A stretch of 64,000 bases of DNA, taken from positions 2,000,460-2,064,459 of the forward strand of contig NZ_CP115149.1 in assembly GCF_027594505.1 (NCBI RefSeq), in the 5' to 3' direction. The stretch comes from Tepidiforma flava (GTDB taxonomy: Bacteria > Chloroflexota > Dehalococcoidia > Tepidiformales > Tepidiformaceae). Of this stretch, positions 44,747 through 54,903 are shown one piece after another (the stretch's first letter is position 1; the number at the start of each line of letters is the position of its first letter). The notes below the pieces were generated by a model. The model had not been told where the DNA came from. It saw nothing but the letters and a program-made list of their open reading frames with translations, and ran no database searches. Position numbers and translations under genes: made by a program.

Positions 44747-46195
44747 ATGGCCAACGACGTCGCCCGCCGCCTTGCCATCAGCGTCCAGCCCGTCCCGAAG
44801 CAGGACCCCGAAGAGCGCAAGCGCAACTTCGAAGAAACCTACCTCGGGTTCGATCTCAACGCGGCCCGCATCGAAGCTTCCCGCTGCATCCAGTGCCCCT
44901 CGGCGCCCTGCCAGGAAGCCTGCCCCGTCCACAACGACATCCCCGGCGCTCTCGCGCTCCTCGAAGCCGGCGACATCCTCGGCGCCGCCGACAAATTCCG
45001 CGAAACCTCGAACCTCCCCGAGATGTGCGGCCGCCTCTGCCCGCAGGAGAAGCTCTGCGAAGGCGCCTGCGTCGTCGGCTTCGCCATCCGCCCCGGCGGC
45101 AAATCCGAGCCCCCCGTCACCATCGGCAAGCTCGAAGCCTTCTGCACCGACTACCAGCGCCAGCAGCTCGGCGGCTACCCCATGCCCCGGTACATGCCCG
45201 AGCCCACCGGCTTCAAAGTCGCCGTCATCGGCTCCGGGCCCGCCGGCCTCGCCGTCGCCGAACAGCTCGCCGATAAGGGCCACAGCGTCACCGTCTACGA
45301 ATACTGGCCCGAGCCCGGCGGCGTCCTCGTCTACGGCATCCCCAACTTCAAGATGCGGAAGAACATCGTCGACGAATACATCGCCCACCTCGAGGCCATG
45401 GGCGTCCAGTTCATCTGCAACACCTACGTCGGCCGCGACATCACCATCGATGAACTCTTCCGGCAGGGCTTCCACGCCGTCTTCATCGGCACCGGCGCCG
45501 GCGTCGGCAACGAAATGGGCATCGAAGGCGAAGACCTCGAGGGCGTCTACACCGCCACCGAATTCCTCGTCCGCGGCAACCTCGCCCCTGAATTCCTCCC
45601 CGAGCGCTACCGCGACCCCCTCCCGAAGATGAACGACGTCGTCGTCATCGGGGGCGGCGATACCTCCATGGACTGCGTCCGCACCGCCGTCCGCCTCGGC
45701 GCTCAGAACGTCACCTGCGTCTACCGCCGCACCGAAGCCGAAATGCTCGGCCGCGCCGAAGAGCGCAAGAACGCGCGCGAAGAAGGCGTCCGCTTCGAAA
45801 TGCTCACCCTGCCGACCCGCATCCTCGGCGACGAGCAGGGCCGCGTCCGCGCCGTCGAATGCCAGCGCATGGAGCTCGGCGAGCCCGACGAATCCGGCCG
45901 CCGCCGCCCCATCCCCGTCAAAGGCAGCGAATTCATCATCCCCGCCGATGCCGTCGTCATCGCCATCGGCTACGGCGCCGACCCCGTCGTCCCCCAGACC
46001 ACCAGCGGCATCCGCACCGACCGGAAAGCCCTCATTCAGGTCGATGAAAAAGGCCGCACCACCCGGCCCGGCGTGTTCGCCGGCGGCGATAACGTCAACG
46101 GCGCCGATCTCGTCGTCACCGCCCTCGCCGACGGCCGCCGCGCCGCCGAAGCCATCCACGAGTACCTGATGACGCTCCCCGCGCCGCGCCGCTGA
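44747..46195 (+). CDS. gltD: NADPH-dependent glutamate synthase small-subunit-like oxidoreductase
   Basis: A 482-aa flavoprotein. N-terminal Fe-S cysteines are in CIQCPSAPCQEACPVHNDIP (about 45-65) and CGRLCPQEKLCEGACV (about 90). The FAD site VIGSGPAGLAVAEQL is near residue 160 and the NADPH site VIGGGDTSMDCVRTA near residue 300. No large subunit gltB is nearby, so it may serve another partner, as many stand-alone GltD proteins do. A TACGAT box lies about 50 bp upstream, giving a leader with CCGGAGAAG. Confidence 0.88.
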   Translation: MANDVARRLAISVQPVPKQDPEERKRNFEETYLGFDLNAARIEASRCIQCPSAPCQEACPVHNDIPGALALLEAGDILGAADKFRETSNLPEMCGRLCPQEKLCEGACVVGFAIRPGGKSEPPVTIGKLEAFCTDYQRQQLGGYPMPRYMPEPTGFKVAVIGSGPAGLAVAEQLADKGHSVTVYEYWPEPGGVLVYGIPNFKMRKNIVDEYIAHLEAMGVQFICNTYVGRDITIDELFRQGFHAVFIGTGAGVGNEMGIEGEDLEGVYTATEFLVRGNLAPEFLPERYRDPLPKMNDVVVIGGGDTSMDCVRTAVRLGAQNVTCVYRRTEAEMLGRAEERKNAREEGVRFEMLTLPTRILGDEQGRVRAVECQRMELGEPDESGRRRPIPVKGSEFIIPADAVVIAIGYGADPVVPQTTSGIRTDRKALIQVDEKGRTTRPGVFAGGDNVNGADLVVTALADGRRAAEAIHEYLMTLPAPRR

Positions 46196-46214
46196 GCCGG
46201 CCACGAATTACACA

Positions 46215-46228
46215 CCGTTTACAAACGG
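46215..46228. promoter_or_regulatory. 14-bp palindrome upstream of the GGDEF-like gene
   Basis: CCGTTT-AC-AAACGG, a perfect inverted repeat in the 92-bp gap. It may be an operator or part of a promoter (TTTACAAA). No regulator is identified. Confidence 0.35.
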
Positions 46229-46287
46229 ACCCTGCGCAACGGTTCGGCCCCGTTCGATCTTTCCGGTGAGATCGCACGGGGTCGACC

Positions 46288-48130
<1,843 letters not shown>

Positions 48131-48154
48131 CGGCCTCCGGCAGGCACCCCGCAC

Positions 48155-48181
48155 GAAAAACGCCGCCCGGGCGGGCGGCGT
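48155..48181 (-). terminator. Terminator of the tRNA-Gly-like gene
   Basis: A 9-bp stem (48160-48168 with 48173-48181). On the minus strand it is followed by five T (48159-48155). It may also stop ldh transcription from the other side. Confidence 0.75.
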
Positions 48182-48198
48182 CATGCTATTCGAACGGT

Positions 48199-48267
48199 TG
48201 GAGCGGATGGCGGGAATCGAACCCGCGTCTCAACCTTGGGAAGGTTGCGTTACTGCTCAGCAGCCGC
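48199..48267 (-). tRNA. tRNA-Gly(CCC)-like gene with undersized D-arm
   Basis: T-arm GCGGG TTCGATT CCCGC, anticodon arm CAACC TTCCCAA GGTTG (anticodon CCC) and 3' CATCCGC-T-CCA are all good. The 5' strand GCGGCTG pairs with one mismatch (C5-U68). Only 13 nt lie between acceptor and anticodon stems instead of about 19, so no normal D-arm can form. Total 69 nt. Either the sequence has lost about 6 nt or this is a degenerate or attachment-site tRNA remnant. Confidence 0.65.
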
Positions 48268-48551
48268 CGTGCCACATATCTTCGAGCAATGCCTACCGAA
48301 TCTTGCCACGGCGAAAAAGAGGCAACGTCAGCATGCCGTTGCGCCGGGCGTTTTGAGCCTCCACGGCGCCTGTGGCGACGCGTTGGTAGCCAGGACGCCG
48401 CCAGTTGATTGAAGGTCCATGTTGCGCTGCGTCATGGCGGGAGCTGGAGCTCGGCACCGGCCTGGTTTCGGTTTCCCCGCGGGGCCGCATGAAATTCGGT
48501 CACCCTTCGAGGAGTAGCGCCCTGGTCGGGCCTGGGGTATAAACGTCGTTG
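48268..48551. other. Intergenic gap between tRNA-Gly and the riboswitch
   Basis: No coding frame is convincing. A TATAAA-like -10 box (48538-48543) lies just before the riboswitch and could be its promoter. The + strand skew changes from C-rich to G-rich across this stretch. Confidence 0.4.
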
Positions 48552-48654
48552 CGTATCGAGAGAGGCGCGAGGGCACCGGCCCGATGACCGCCCGGCAACC
48601 CGGTGGACGCCGCCAGGGTGCCAAAGCCGGTCCTGCTTCGGCAGGGACGATACG
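48552..48654 (+). ncRNA. SAM-I (S-box) riboswitch
   Basis: P1 forms from CGTATCG (48552-48558) and CGATACG (48648-48654). The conserved core is present in order: AGAGAGG, GAGGGCACCGGCCC, GATGA, CCCGGCAACC and GGTGCCAAA, then the P4 hairpin CCTGC-TTCG-GCAGG. These are the S-adenosylmethionine-binding elements of the S-box family. No methionine or SAM gene follows; the next long gene is a MoxR ATPase about 210 nt downstream. Confidence 0.88.
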
Positions 48655-48862
48655 GCTCACGTCGAGCAACGAACGGCGTGGGCCCCTCCGGCGGCCGCAG
48701 CGATGCGGCCAGCAGCGAAGGATGGAGGAGGCCGCGATGCAGGCTCGCTCTCCCTGACCCGGTTTCTGTGCGGCATGTGCCGCAGGCAGCGGCGTGTCCG
48801 AAGCGCGGCCGGGGTGACCCGGCGCCTCTCCCGATGCAGCTGCGCGAAGGAGACGTGCCGAG
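48655..48862 (+). other. Putative expression platform and leader between riboswitch and moxR
   Basis: Contains a 7-bp hairpin with GCGA tetraloop (48693-48710), a GGAGGAGG purine run and an 11-codon open frame ending before 48760. A second perfect hairpin (TGCGGCA-TG-TGCCGCA, 48769-48784) follows. No U-tract terminator is seen, so control could be at translation level. No gene of over 30 codons is supported. Confidence 0.4.
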
Positions 48863-49969
48863 ATGTCGAAACTCCCTGTACCTCCCGTCGTCAACGTCCT
48901 GTCCGTCGCCGTCCAGGCTGGCGTGCCGGTCCTGCTGTGGGGCGCGCCCGGGACGGGGAAATCGTCGCTCATCCGGCAGCTGGGCGTCGCGCTCGGGCTG
49001 CCGGTGGAGGTCGTCATCGCCGCCATCCGGGAGCCGAGCGATTTCGCCGGGCTGCCGATCGTGGTGGACGGCGAGGTGCGCTTCGCCCCGCCGGCCTGGG
49101 CGCGCCGGCTGGCCGCGGCCGGCCGCGGCCTTTTGTTCCTGGACGAGATTTCGACGGCGCCGCCGGCGGTGCAGGCCGCGCTGCTGCGGGTGGTGCTGGA
49201 GCGGGTGGTGGGCGACCTGGAACTCCCGGCCGGGGTGGCGGTGGTAGCCTCCGCGAACCCGGTGGAGCAGGCAGCGGGCGGCTGGGAGCTGAGCGCGCCG
49301 CTGGCGAACCGCTTCCTGCACCTGGAGTGGCGGCCCTCCCCGAAAAACTGGGTGGCCGGGCTGCAATCGGGCTGGGAGCTGTGGGAGCCGCCCGCCGTGC
49401 CGGCGGACTGGGAGAACGAGCTGCCGGCAGCGCGGGAGGCGGTCGCCCGGTTCATCACGGCGCGGCCGAAAGCCCTCATCGAGTGCCCGGCTGACGCACA
49501 GCAGAGGAGCGGACCGTGGCCCTCGCCGCGGACGTGGGAGATGGCGGCGCGGCTGCTGGCGGCCGCGAGGGCGGCGCGGCTGCGCTCGGCAGACATCGAG
49601 GTCATCATCAAAGGGCTCGTTGGCCGCGGCCGGGCCATGGAGTTCTTCGAAGTCCAGCGGACGGGGGAGCTCTGGGATGCCGCTGCCGCACTGCAGAGCC
49701 CGGAGGGCTACGAATACCCCGAGGAGCCCGACCTGCTGGAGGGACTGCTGGATGACGTGTGCAGCCGGGCGCTCCAGAAGGACGACTGGAGCCGGGCCTG
49801 GAGGGTCCTCGCAGTGGTCGGCCAGAAGTTCGGGCGCGACCGGGTCGCCCACCATGCACTGCAGCTGCTGGAGCAGGGCGCAGGGGAACACGGCATCCCG
49901 CGCGAGGCGGCGCGCATCCTGGGGCCTGCGGCGGCGGACGCTGCGGCGGCTGCGGGAGGCGGGGCATGA
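48863..49969 (+). CDS. MoxR-family AAA+ ATPase
   Basis: A 368-aa ATPase. Walker A WGAPGTGKSS (about residue 28), Walker B LLFLDEIST (about 92), sensor-1 VVASANPVEQAAGG and an arginine-finger-like LANRF, then an alpha-helical lid. MoxR ATPases act as chaperones for VWA partner proteins, and the next gene is one, overlapping by ATGA. Codons end mostly in G, unlike the C-ending plus-strand genes to the left. Start follows GAAGGAG. Confidence 0.85.
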   Translation: MSKLPVPPVVNVLSVAVQAGVPVLLWGAPGTGKSSLIRQLGVALGLPVEVVIAAIREPSDFAGLPIVVDGEVRFAPPAWARRLAAAGRGLLFLDEISTAPPAVQAALLRVVLERVVGDLELPAGVAVVASANPVEQAAGGWELSAPLANRFLHLEWRPSPKNWVAGLQSGWELWEPPAVPADWENELPAAREAVARFITARPKALIECPADAQQRSGPWPSPRTWEMAARLLAAARAARLRSADIEVIIKGLVGRGRAMEFFEVQRTGELWDAAAALQSPEGYEYPEEPDLLEGLLDDVCSRALQKDDWSRAWRVLAVVGQKFGRDRVAHHALQLLEQGAGEHGIPREAARILGPAAADAAAAAGGGA

Positions 49970-51648
49970 ACGGCAGCGGGCGCTGGCGGTTCATACGCAT
50001 CGGCATGCGTTGGCGCGACCTCGACGGCGCGGAACGGGAGAGCCGGCGCGCCGGCGACCCGTCGGAGCCGGACCCGGCGCCCGGCGTGAGTCTGCAGCGG
50101 GGTGCCCTCAAGGCGATCTTCTGGCAGCGGCGCCGGAACGGGGTTTCGTCGATGACCAATGACTGGCTGCTCGTCATCGGCCGGACCGTCGTGCATATCG
50201 ACATCAAAGGAGGCTGTTCGCTCACTGCGCCGTTCGCCGCCTACCGGCGGCTGGCGACTGGGGCGAGCCTGCACGAAGCGGAGCTGCGCGAGCGGCTGCG
50301 GCTGCTGGAAGAGGCGCTCCCGCCGGGCTCTCCAGAGGTGGCGCAGGCAGAGGAATGGCTGGCGGGCCTGGGAGAGCCGATGCCGCCCGCGCGGGCCGAA
50401 GAGGCGGCTGCCCTGCTGGCGCTGGCGGAGCGGTTCGGGGAGCGGCAGGAATCCTCCGCCGACCCGATGACGCGGGCCCAGCGCGCGCTTCGGCGCCGGC
50501 TGCCGTTCTTCAGCGCCCTGCTCCTGCGGGTCCAGGCCGTCCCGGTGACCGGCGCCGGGACCGCGACGATCGACCGCTGGGGACGGCTCTTCTACGACCC
50601 CGGCTGGCTCGGAGAGCTGACTGTGAACGCCGCCATGGCAGTCGTCTACCACGAATTGTCCCACCTCCTGCGGCTGCACCATCTGCGCGGAGAACGGCTG
50701 GGAGAGACCGGGGAGCTCTGGAACATCGCCTGCGACCTGGAGGTGAACGATGACCTGCCGCTCGATTTCCCGCTGCCTCCCGGCGCGCTGACGCCGGCCC
50801 GCCTGGGGTTGGAGAGCGGCGGCCTGGCGGAGGAGTACTTCGCCCTGTTGAAAGAGCGTCCCGAACTGGTGCCGCCGCAAGCGGGGGTCACAGTCGGCGG
50901 CGGGAGCTGCGGCTCCGGGGCCGGCGAACCGGCGCCCTGGGAGACGGCCGACCCGGCACAGGAGGCCGGGCCCGGGGGAGATCGCTGGTGGCTTTCCACC
51001 ATCGAGCTCGAGTCGATTGCGGCGGCGGCCGCCGACGAGTTGAGGAATCGTTGGAGCGGCCACTTCGGCAGCTGGAGCCGCTGGGCGGGCTGGCCGGCCC
51101 AGCCGAGCCGCGACTGGCGGCGGGAGCTGGCGCTGGCCATCCGGGCCGTTTTCGCCCACGCGAGCGGCGCATCGGACTACAGCTACGGCCGTCCTTCGCG
51201 GCGGGCGAGCGTCGCCGGCCCGGTCGTCCTGCCGTCGGTGGTGGCGCACCGGTCGGAGGTGGCCATCGTGGTCGACACCTCGGCCAGCATGTCGGAGGAC
51301 CAGCTGGCGCGGGCGCTCGGCGAAATAGACGCCATCCTCCGGGCCAACGGGCGGCAGCCCGCGACCGTGTACGCCGTCGACACGAAGGTGAAGGCCGTCT
51401 CCCGGGCGGCGAGCGCCCGGCAGGTGCGCCTGGCCGGCCGCGGCGGCACGAACATGGTCGAGGGCATCCGGGCAGCCCTCCGGAGCCGCCCGAGGCCGGG
51501 ATTGATCATCCTGCTCACCGACGGCGACACGCCATGGCCGATTGACGCGCCGCCAGTCCCGGTAATCGTTGGACTCATCCGCCGCGATGGACGCCCTTAT
51601 GGCGGCATACCCGCCTGGGCGCGCACCGTCCTGGTGCCGGCCGGCTGA
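49966..51648 (+). CDS. VWA protein with N-terminal HExxH metallopeptidase-like domain (DUF2201-like)
   Basis: A 560-aa protein. The N-terminal 60 residues are charged. Around residue 228 is VVYHELSHLL, a zinc-peptidase HExxH motif in the manner of DUF2201-type VWA partners, with ACDLEVNDD downstream. A Gly/Pro-rich linker precedes a C-terminal VWA domain with MIDAS-like DTSASMSED (about residue 435), the Thr of GGTNMVEG and LLTDGD. Start ATG 49966 overlaps the moxR stop. The pair probably forms a chaperone-adaptor unit; its target is unknown. Confidence 0.82.
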   Translation: MNGSGRWRFIRIGMRWRDLDGAERESRRAGDPSEPDPAPGVSLQRGALKAIFWQRRRNGVSSMTNDWLLVIGRTVVHIDIKGGCSLTAPFAAYRRLATGASLHEAELRERLRLLEEALPPGSPEVAQAEEWLAGLGEPMPPARAEEAAALLALAERFGERQESSADPMTRAQRALRRRLPFFSALLLRVQAVPVTGAGTATIDRWGRLFYDPGWLGELTVNAAMAVVYHELSHLLRLHHLRGERLGETGELWNIACDLEVNDDLPLDFPLPPGALTPARLGLESGGLAEEYFALLKERPELVPPQAGVTVGGGSCGSGAGEPAPWETADPAQEAGPGGDRWWLSTIELESIAAAAADELRNRWSGHFGSWSRWAGWPAQPSRDWRRELALAIRAVFAHASGASDYSYGRPSRRASVAGPVVLPSVVAHRSEVAIVVDTSASMSEDQLARALGEIDAILRANGRQPATVYAVDTKVKAVSRAASARQVRLAGRGGTNMVEGIRAALRSRPRPGLIILLTDGDTPWPIDAPPVPVIVGLIRRDGRPYGGIPAWARTVLVPAG

Positions 51649-52163
51649 GGGACCCCTGTGCCGGGCAGCGCCCGGCGCGGCCCCCGGGCGCAACCGGGGA
51701 GCCGCGCTGAACCGGCCCGCTCCGGCGCCCGGGCCACACGCAGCCTCCCGCGAGGCGGCCCCGCCCGGTCCGACGGACTGCCGCTCCGCGCTGGGGCGAG
51801 GAAGGCCCCCTGCCGCGCCACCGGGCCCCTGGCCCCTTCGCTCCGCTCCAGTCGCCGGCTCGTTCACCAGCAGGAGCGCGCCGGGACGCGCACCCTGGCT
51901 CAGCGCCTCGGCGTTCCCCGGCCGTCCCGTCTCCGCCCCGGGCCCCATGGAGCACACCGCTTGCGAAGATGAGGTCCGCAGAACGAACCGCATCTCGTAA
52001 CCAGGGCGAAGGCGGCTTCGCGGGGTCTGCGGCTATCCGGCGCGGCGGCTTTCAAGCCTCGACGGCTCGATGCCCGGCGTTGAGAACGCCGGGGCCGGCT
52101 CGTTCGCCGGGCTGCGCGAGGCGCCGCTCGCCCCAGCGCACGATGGCGGCTGCGCGCTGAGTG
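51649..52163. other. Non-coding 515-bp stretch before the CRISPR array
   Basis: Open frames here are Arg/Pro/Ala-rich shadows in all frames and no family is recognisable. A perfect 9-bp hairpin (52073-52081 with 52085-52093, loop GAG) lies 70 bp before the first repeat. As repeats are oriented left to right, the proximal part should contain the array leader, but it is not AT-rich. Confidence 0.4.
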
Positions 52164-54511
52164 GTTTCAGTCCCCTCGCGGGGATTCGAGCGGTGAAACT
52201 CGTCGAAAAGGCGGTCACCGCCATCGTTCTGCAGTAGAGGTTTCAGTCCCCTCGCGGGGATTCGAGCGGTGAAACAGCGCGACGCCGACATCAGCCTCCC
52301 GCGCGAGGTTGCCGCCAGTTTCAGTCCCCTCGCGGGGATTCGAGCGGTGAAACTGGCGAACACGAATACGTGTTCATCAGCTTCGCGTGTAAAAGGTTTC
52401 AGTCCCCTCGCGGGGATTCGAGCGGTGAAACTGTCCAGTGTCAGCGTCAAGCGGTATAGCGGCAGTTTCGATAGGGTTTCAGTCCCCTCGCGGGGATTCG
52501 AGCGGTGAAACCAAACAGGAAGGGGCTGGCATCCCGCGCATCATGCCGATGGTTTCAGTCCCCTCGCGGGGATTCGAGCGGTGAAACGACAGACGCGCCG
52601 TCGGGCGTGACGTTCTCGGCGCCGGTGTCGTTTCAGTCCCCTCGCGGGGATTCGAGCGGTGAAACGTGCGAAGGTGCCGTCGGCGGCGGCGGCGCGTTCG
52701 CGTTTCGGGTTTCAGTCCCCTCGCGGGGATTCGAGCGGTGAAACTTCGACAAGGTCGAAATCGCGGAAGCCTAGCACCGAAACGAGTTTCAGTCCCCTCG
52801 CGGGGATTCGAGCGGTGAAACAGCGCGACGCCGACATCAGCCTCCCGCGCGAGGTTGCCGCCAGTTTCAGTCCCCTCGCGGGGATTCGAGCGGTGAAACT
52901 GGCGAACACGAATACGTGTTCATCAGCTTCGCGTGTAAAAGTCGAGTTTCAGTCCCCTCGCGGGGATTCGAGCGGTGAAACAGTGATGAGGGTGTCGCCG
53001 GCGCCGGCGCCGGTCGGGAGCATGTTTCAGTCCCCTCGCGGGGATTCGAGCGGTGAAACCTGCGAAGGTGCCGTCGGCGGCGGCGGCGCGTTCGCGTTTC
53101 GGCAAGTTTCAGTCCCCTCGCGGGGATTCGAGCGGTGAAACATGAGTGAGGGTGTCGCCGGCGCCGGCGCCGAGAGTCGGGAGCATGTTTCAGTCCCCTC
53201 GCGGGGATTCGAGCGGTGAAACCAAGGCTCGCGAGGAGACGGTGTCGACGGTGCTGACGCTCATGTGGTTTCAGCCCCCTCGCGGGGATTCGAGCGGTGA
53301 AACCCGAAGATCACCGCGAAGACATTCGAGCAGCAGGATCTCCTCGAGTTTCAGTCCCCTCGCGGGGATTCGAGCGGTGAAACTGCCTGCGCTTCCCTCC
53401 TGTTCGCTGCTGGTCCTCATTCGTCCGGGTTTCAGTCCCCTCGCGGGGATTCGAGCGGTGAAACGGCGTCTCGTTGTCGAACTCCCGAACGGGGTGGATG
53501 TCCTCGGGCGTTTCAGCCCCCTCGCGGGGATTCGAGCGGTGAAACCCGAAGATCACCGCGAAGACATTCGAGCAGCAGGATCTCCTCGAGTTTCAGTCCC
53601 CTCGCGGGGATTCGAGCGGTGAAACTGTGGTTATGCTCGCTCTGGACATCCCGGCGGATGTCCAGTGTCAGTTTCAGTCCCCTCGCGGGGATTCGAGCGG
53701 TGAAACCTTTATCATGGCAGATTCGATATTCATTCACTCGATCAGATGCCAAGTTTCAGTCCCCTCGCGGGGATTCGAGCGGTGAAACCTGAGTGATTCC
53801 GACATCATGGCCGCAATCGAGAGCGGCGATCTTGTTTCAGTCCCCTCGCGGGGATTCGAGCGGTGAAACTCAGCCGGCTGCCCGATGAGGAGGCCCGGCT
53901 CGTGCTCCTCGGGAGTTTCAGTCCCCTCGCGGGGATTCGAGCGGTGAAACCTTTATCATGGCAGATTCGATATTCATTCACTCGATCAGATGCCAAGTTT
54001 CAGTCCCCTCGCGGGGATTCGAGCGGTGAAACTCGTCCGGTCCCGGCACGGGTTCTGCCTCGGCACGCCGGAGTGTTTCAGTCCCCTCGCGGGGATTCGA
54101 GCGGTGAAACGGGATCGGCGGCGCGAGCAGCGCCGGCAGTGGGCCGAGTAGTTTCAGTCCCCTCGCGGGGATTCGAGCGGTGAAACTAGGCGAAAATCCC
54201 AAGGCGGCAAACGGGATCCTCATAATCCGCGGTTTCAGTCCCCTCGCGGGGATTCGAGCGGTGAAACTCAGCCGGCTGCCCGATGAGGAGGCCCGGCTCG
54301 TGCTCACTCGGGAGTTTCAGTCCCCTCGCGGGGATTCGAGCGGTGATCGAACGCGTATCGTAGAGTTCCCAGATCGGGAGGCCCCTGCCGGGGAGTTTCA
54401 GTCCCCTCGCGGGGATTCGAGCGGTGAAACTTAAGACGCTGTTCAACGCACCAGAGCTTGGCAACCCAAATGTCAGTTTCAGTCCCCTCGCGGGGATTCG
54501 AGCGGTGAAAC
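52164..54511 (+). CRISPR. CRISPR array: 30 repeats of 36 nt, 29 spacers
   Basis: Repeat begins GTTTCAGTCCCC and ends GAGCGGTGAAAC, with an internal TCCCC-TCGC-GGGGA hairpin; the end GGTGAAAC fits a type III 5' handle. Spacers are 40-46 nt. Variants: T-to-C at repeat position 8 in the repeats at 53268 and 53510, and a damaged 3' end in the repeat at 54314 (third from last), suggesting the right side is the old end. Duplicated spacers: 52276=52822, 53304=53546, 53707=53951 exactly; 52354~52900, 52666~53060, 52982~53142, 53870~54268 with small indels. Confidence 0.97.
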
Positions 54512-54611
54512 TCTATTGACAACCCCGGCCCGCTGTGATAAAGGGTCCGCCGCGCGTCGCTTCCATACCGGAAACTATGCCTGAATCACTCCCGGCAGCG
54601 CAAGACCCGCC
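54512..54611. other. Gap between array and cas2
   Basis: About 100 bp. Contains TTGACA, 17 bp, TAAAGG on the plus strand directly after the last repeat, pointing away from the array toward the minus-strand cas2. No gene. Confidence 0.35.
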
Positions 54612-54900
54612 TCACCCGACGATGTGGAATCTCGAGGCGGGCCGCGCCGGCTCCCCCGCCACGACCTCGATGAGCCGGAAGCCCCGCTCGCCGAGGTGGT
54701 AGATGCGGACACTGTCGACCTCACGGTCGATGCGCTCCGAGATGCCACGCACCATGCGCTGGAATTCGCCCGGCCGCAGTTCGAGTTCGAAGACGCTCTT
54801 TTGGACACGCTGGCCCCACCCTTCCAGCCATGTGTGCGAGGCGCTCGCGCCGCCGGTCGTCCGGGATATCGTAAACCACGGCGTACCAGCGCTCGTTCAT
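54612..54900 (-). pseudogene. cas2: cas2 (one frameshift)
   Basis: CRISPR adaptation endonuclease-fold protein, about 95 aa. N-terminus NERWYAVVYDIPDDRRRERLAH carries the conserved Asp of YDIPDD. One extra base after LAH breaks the frame; the other frame continues WLEGWGQRVQKSVFELELR and HLGERGFRLIEVVAGEP to TGA 54612. Length is 289 nt, one over a multiple of three, consistent with a single insertion. It directly follows cas1. Confidence 0.85.
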
Positions 54901-54903
54901 CGT

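Noticed and set aside
48199..48267. tmRNA 3' end instead of tRNA
   Set aside because: No tag-peptide frame or tmRNA 5' consensus upstream on the minus strand; the TTCCCAA anticodon loop fits tRNA-Gly.
48328..49891. Minus-strand open frames over the riboswitch and moxR
   Set aside because: They run antisense through a structured riboswitch and a Walker-motif ATPase; Arg/Pro/Ser-rich shadows.
51649..51975. Small open frames after the VWA gene
   Set aside because: Arg/Pro/Ala-rich in all frames, no ribosome binding site or recognisable motif.
52052..54464. Open frames with repeated SFTARIPARGLKL or FQSPRGDSSGET units inside the array
   Set aside because: They are translations of the CRISPR repeat itself, not a repeat protein.
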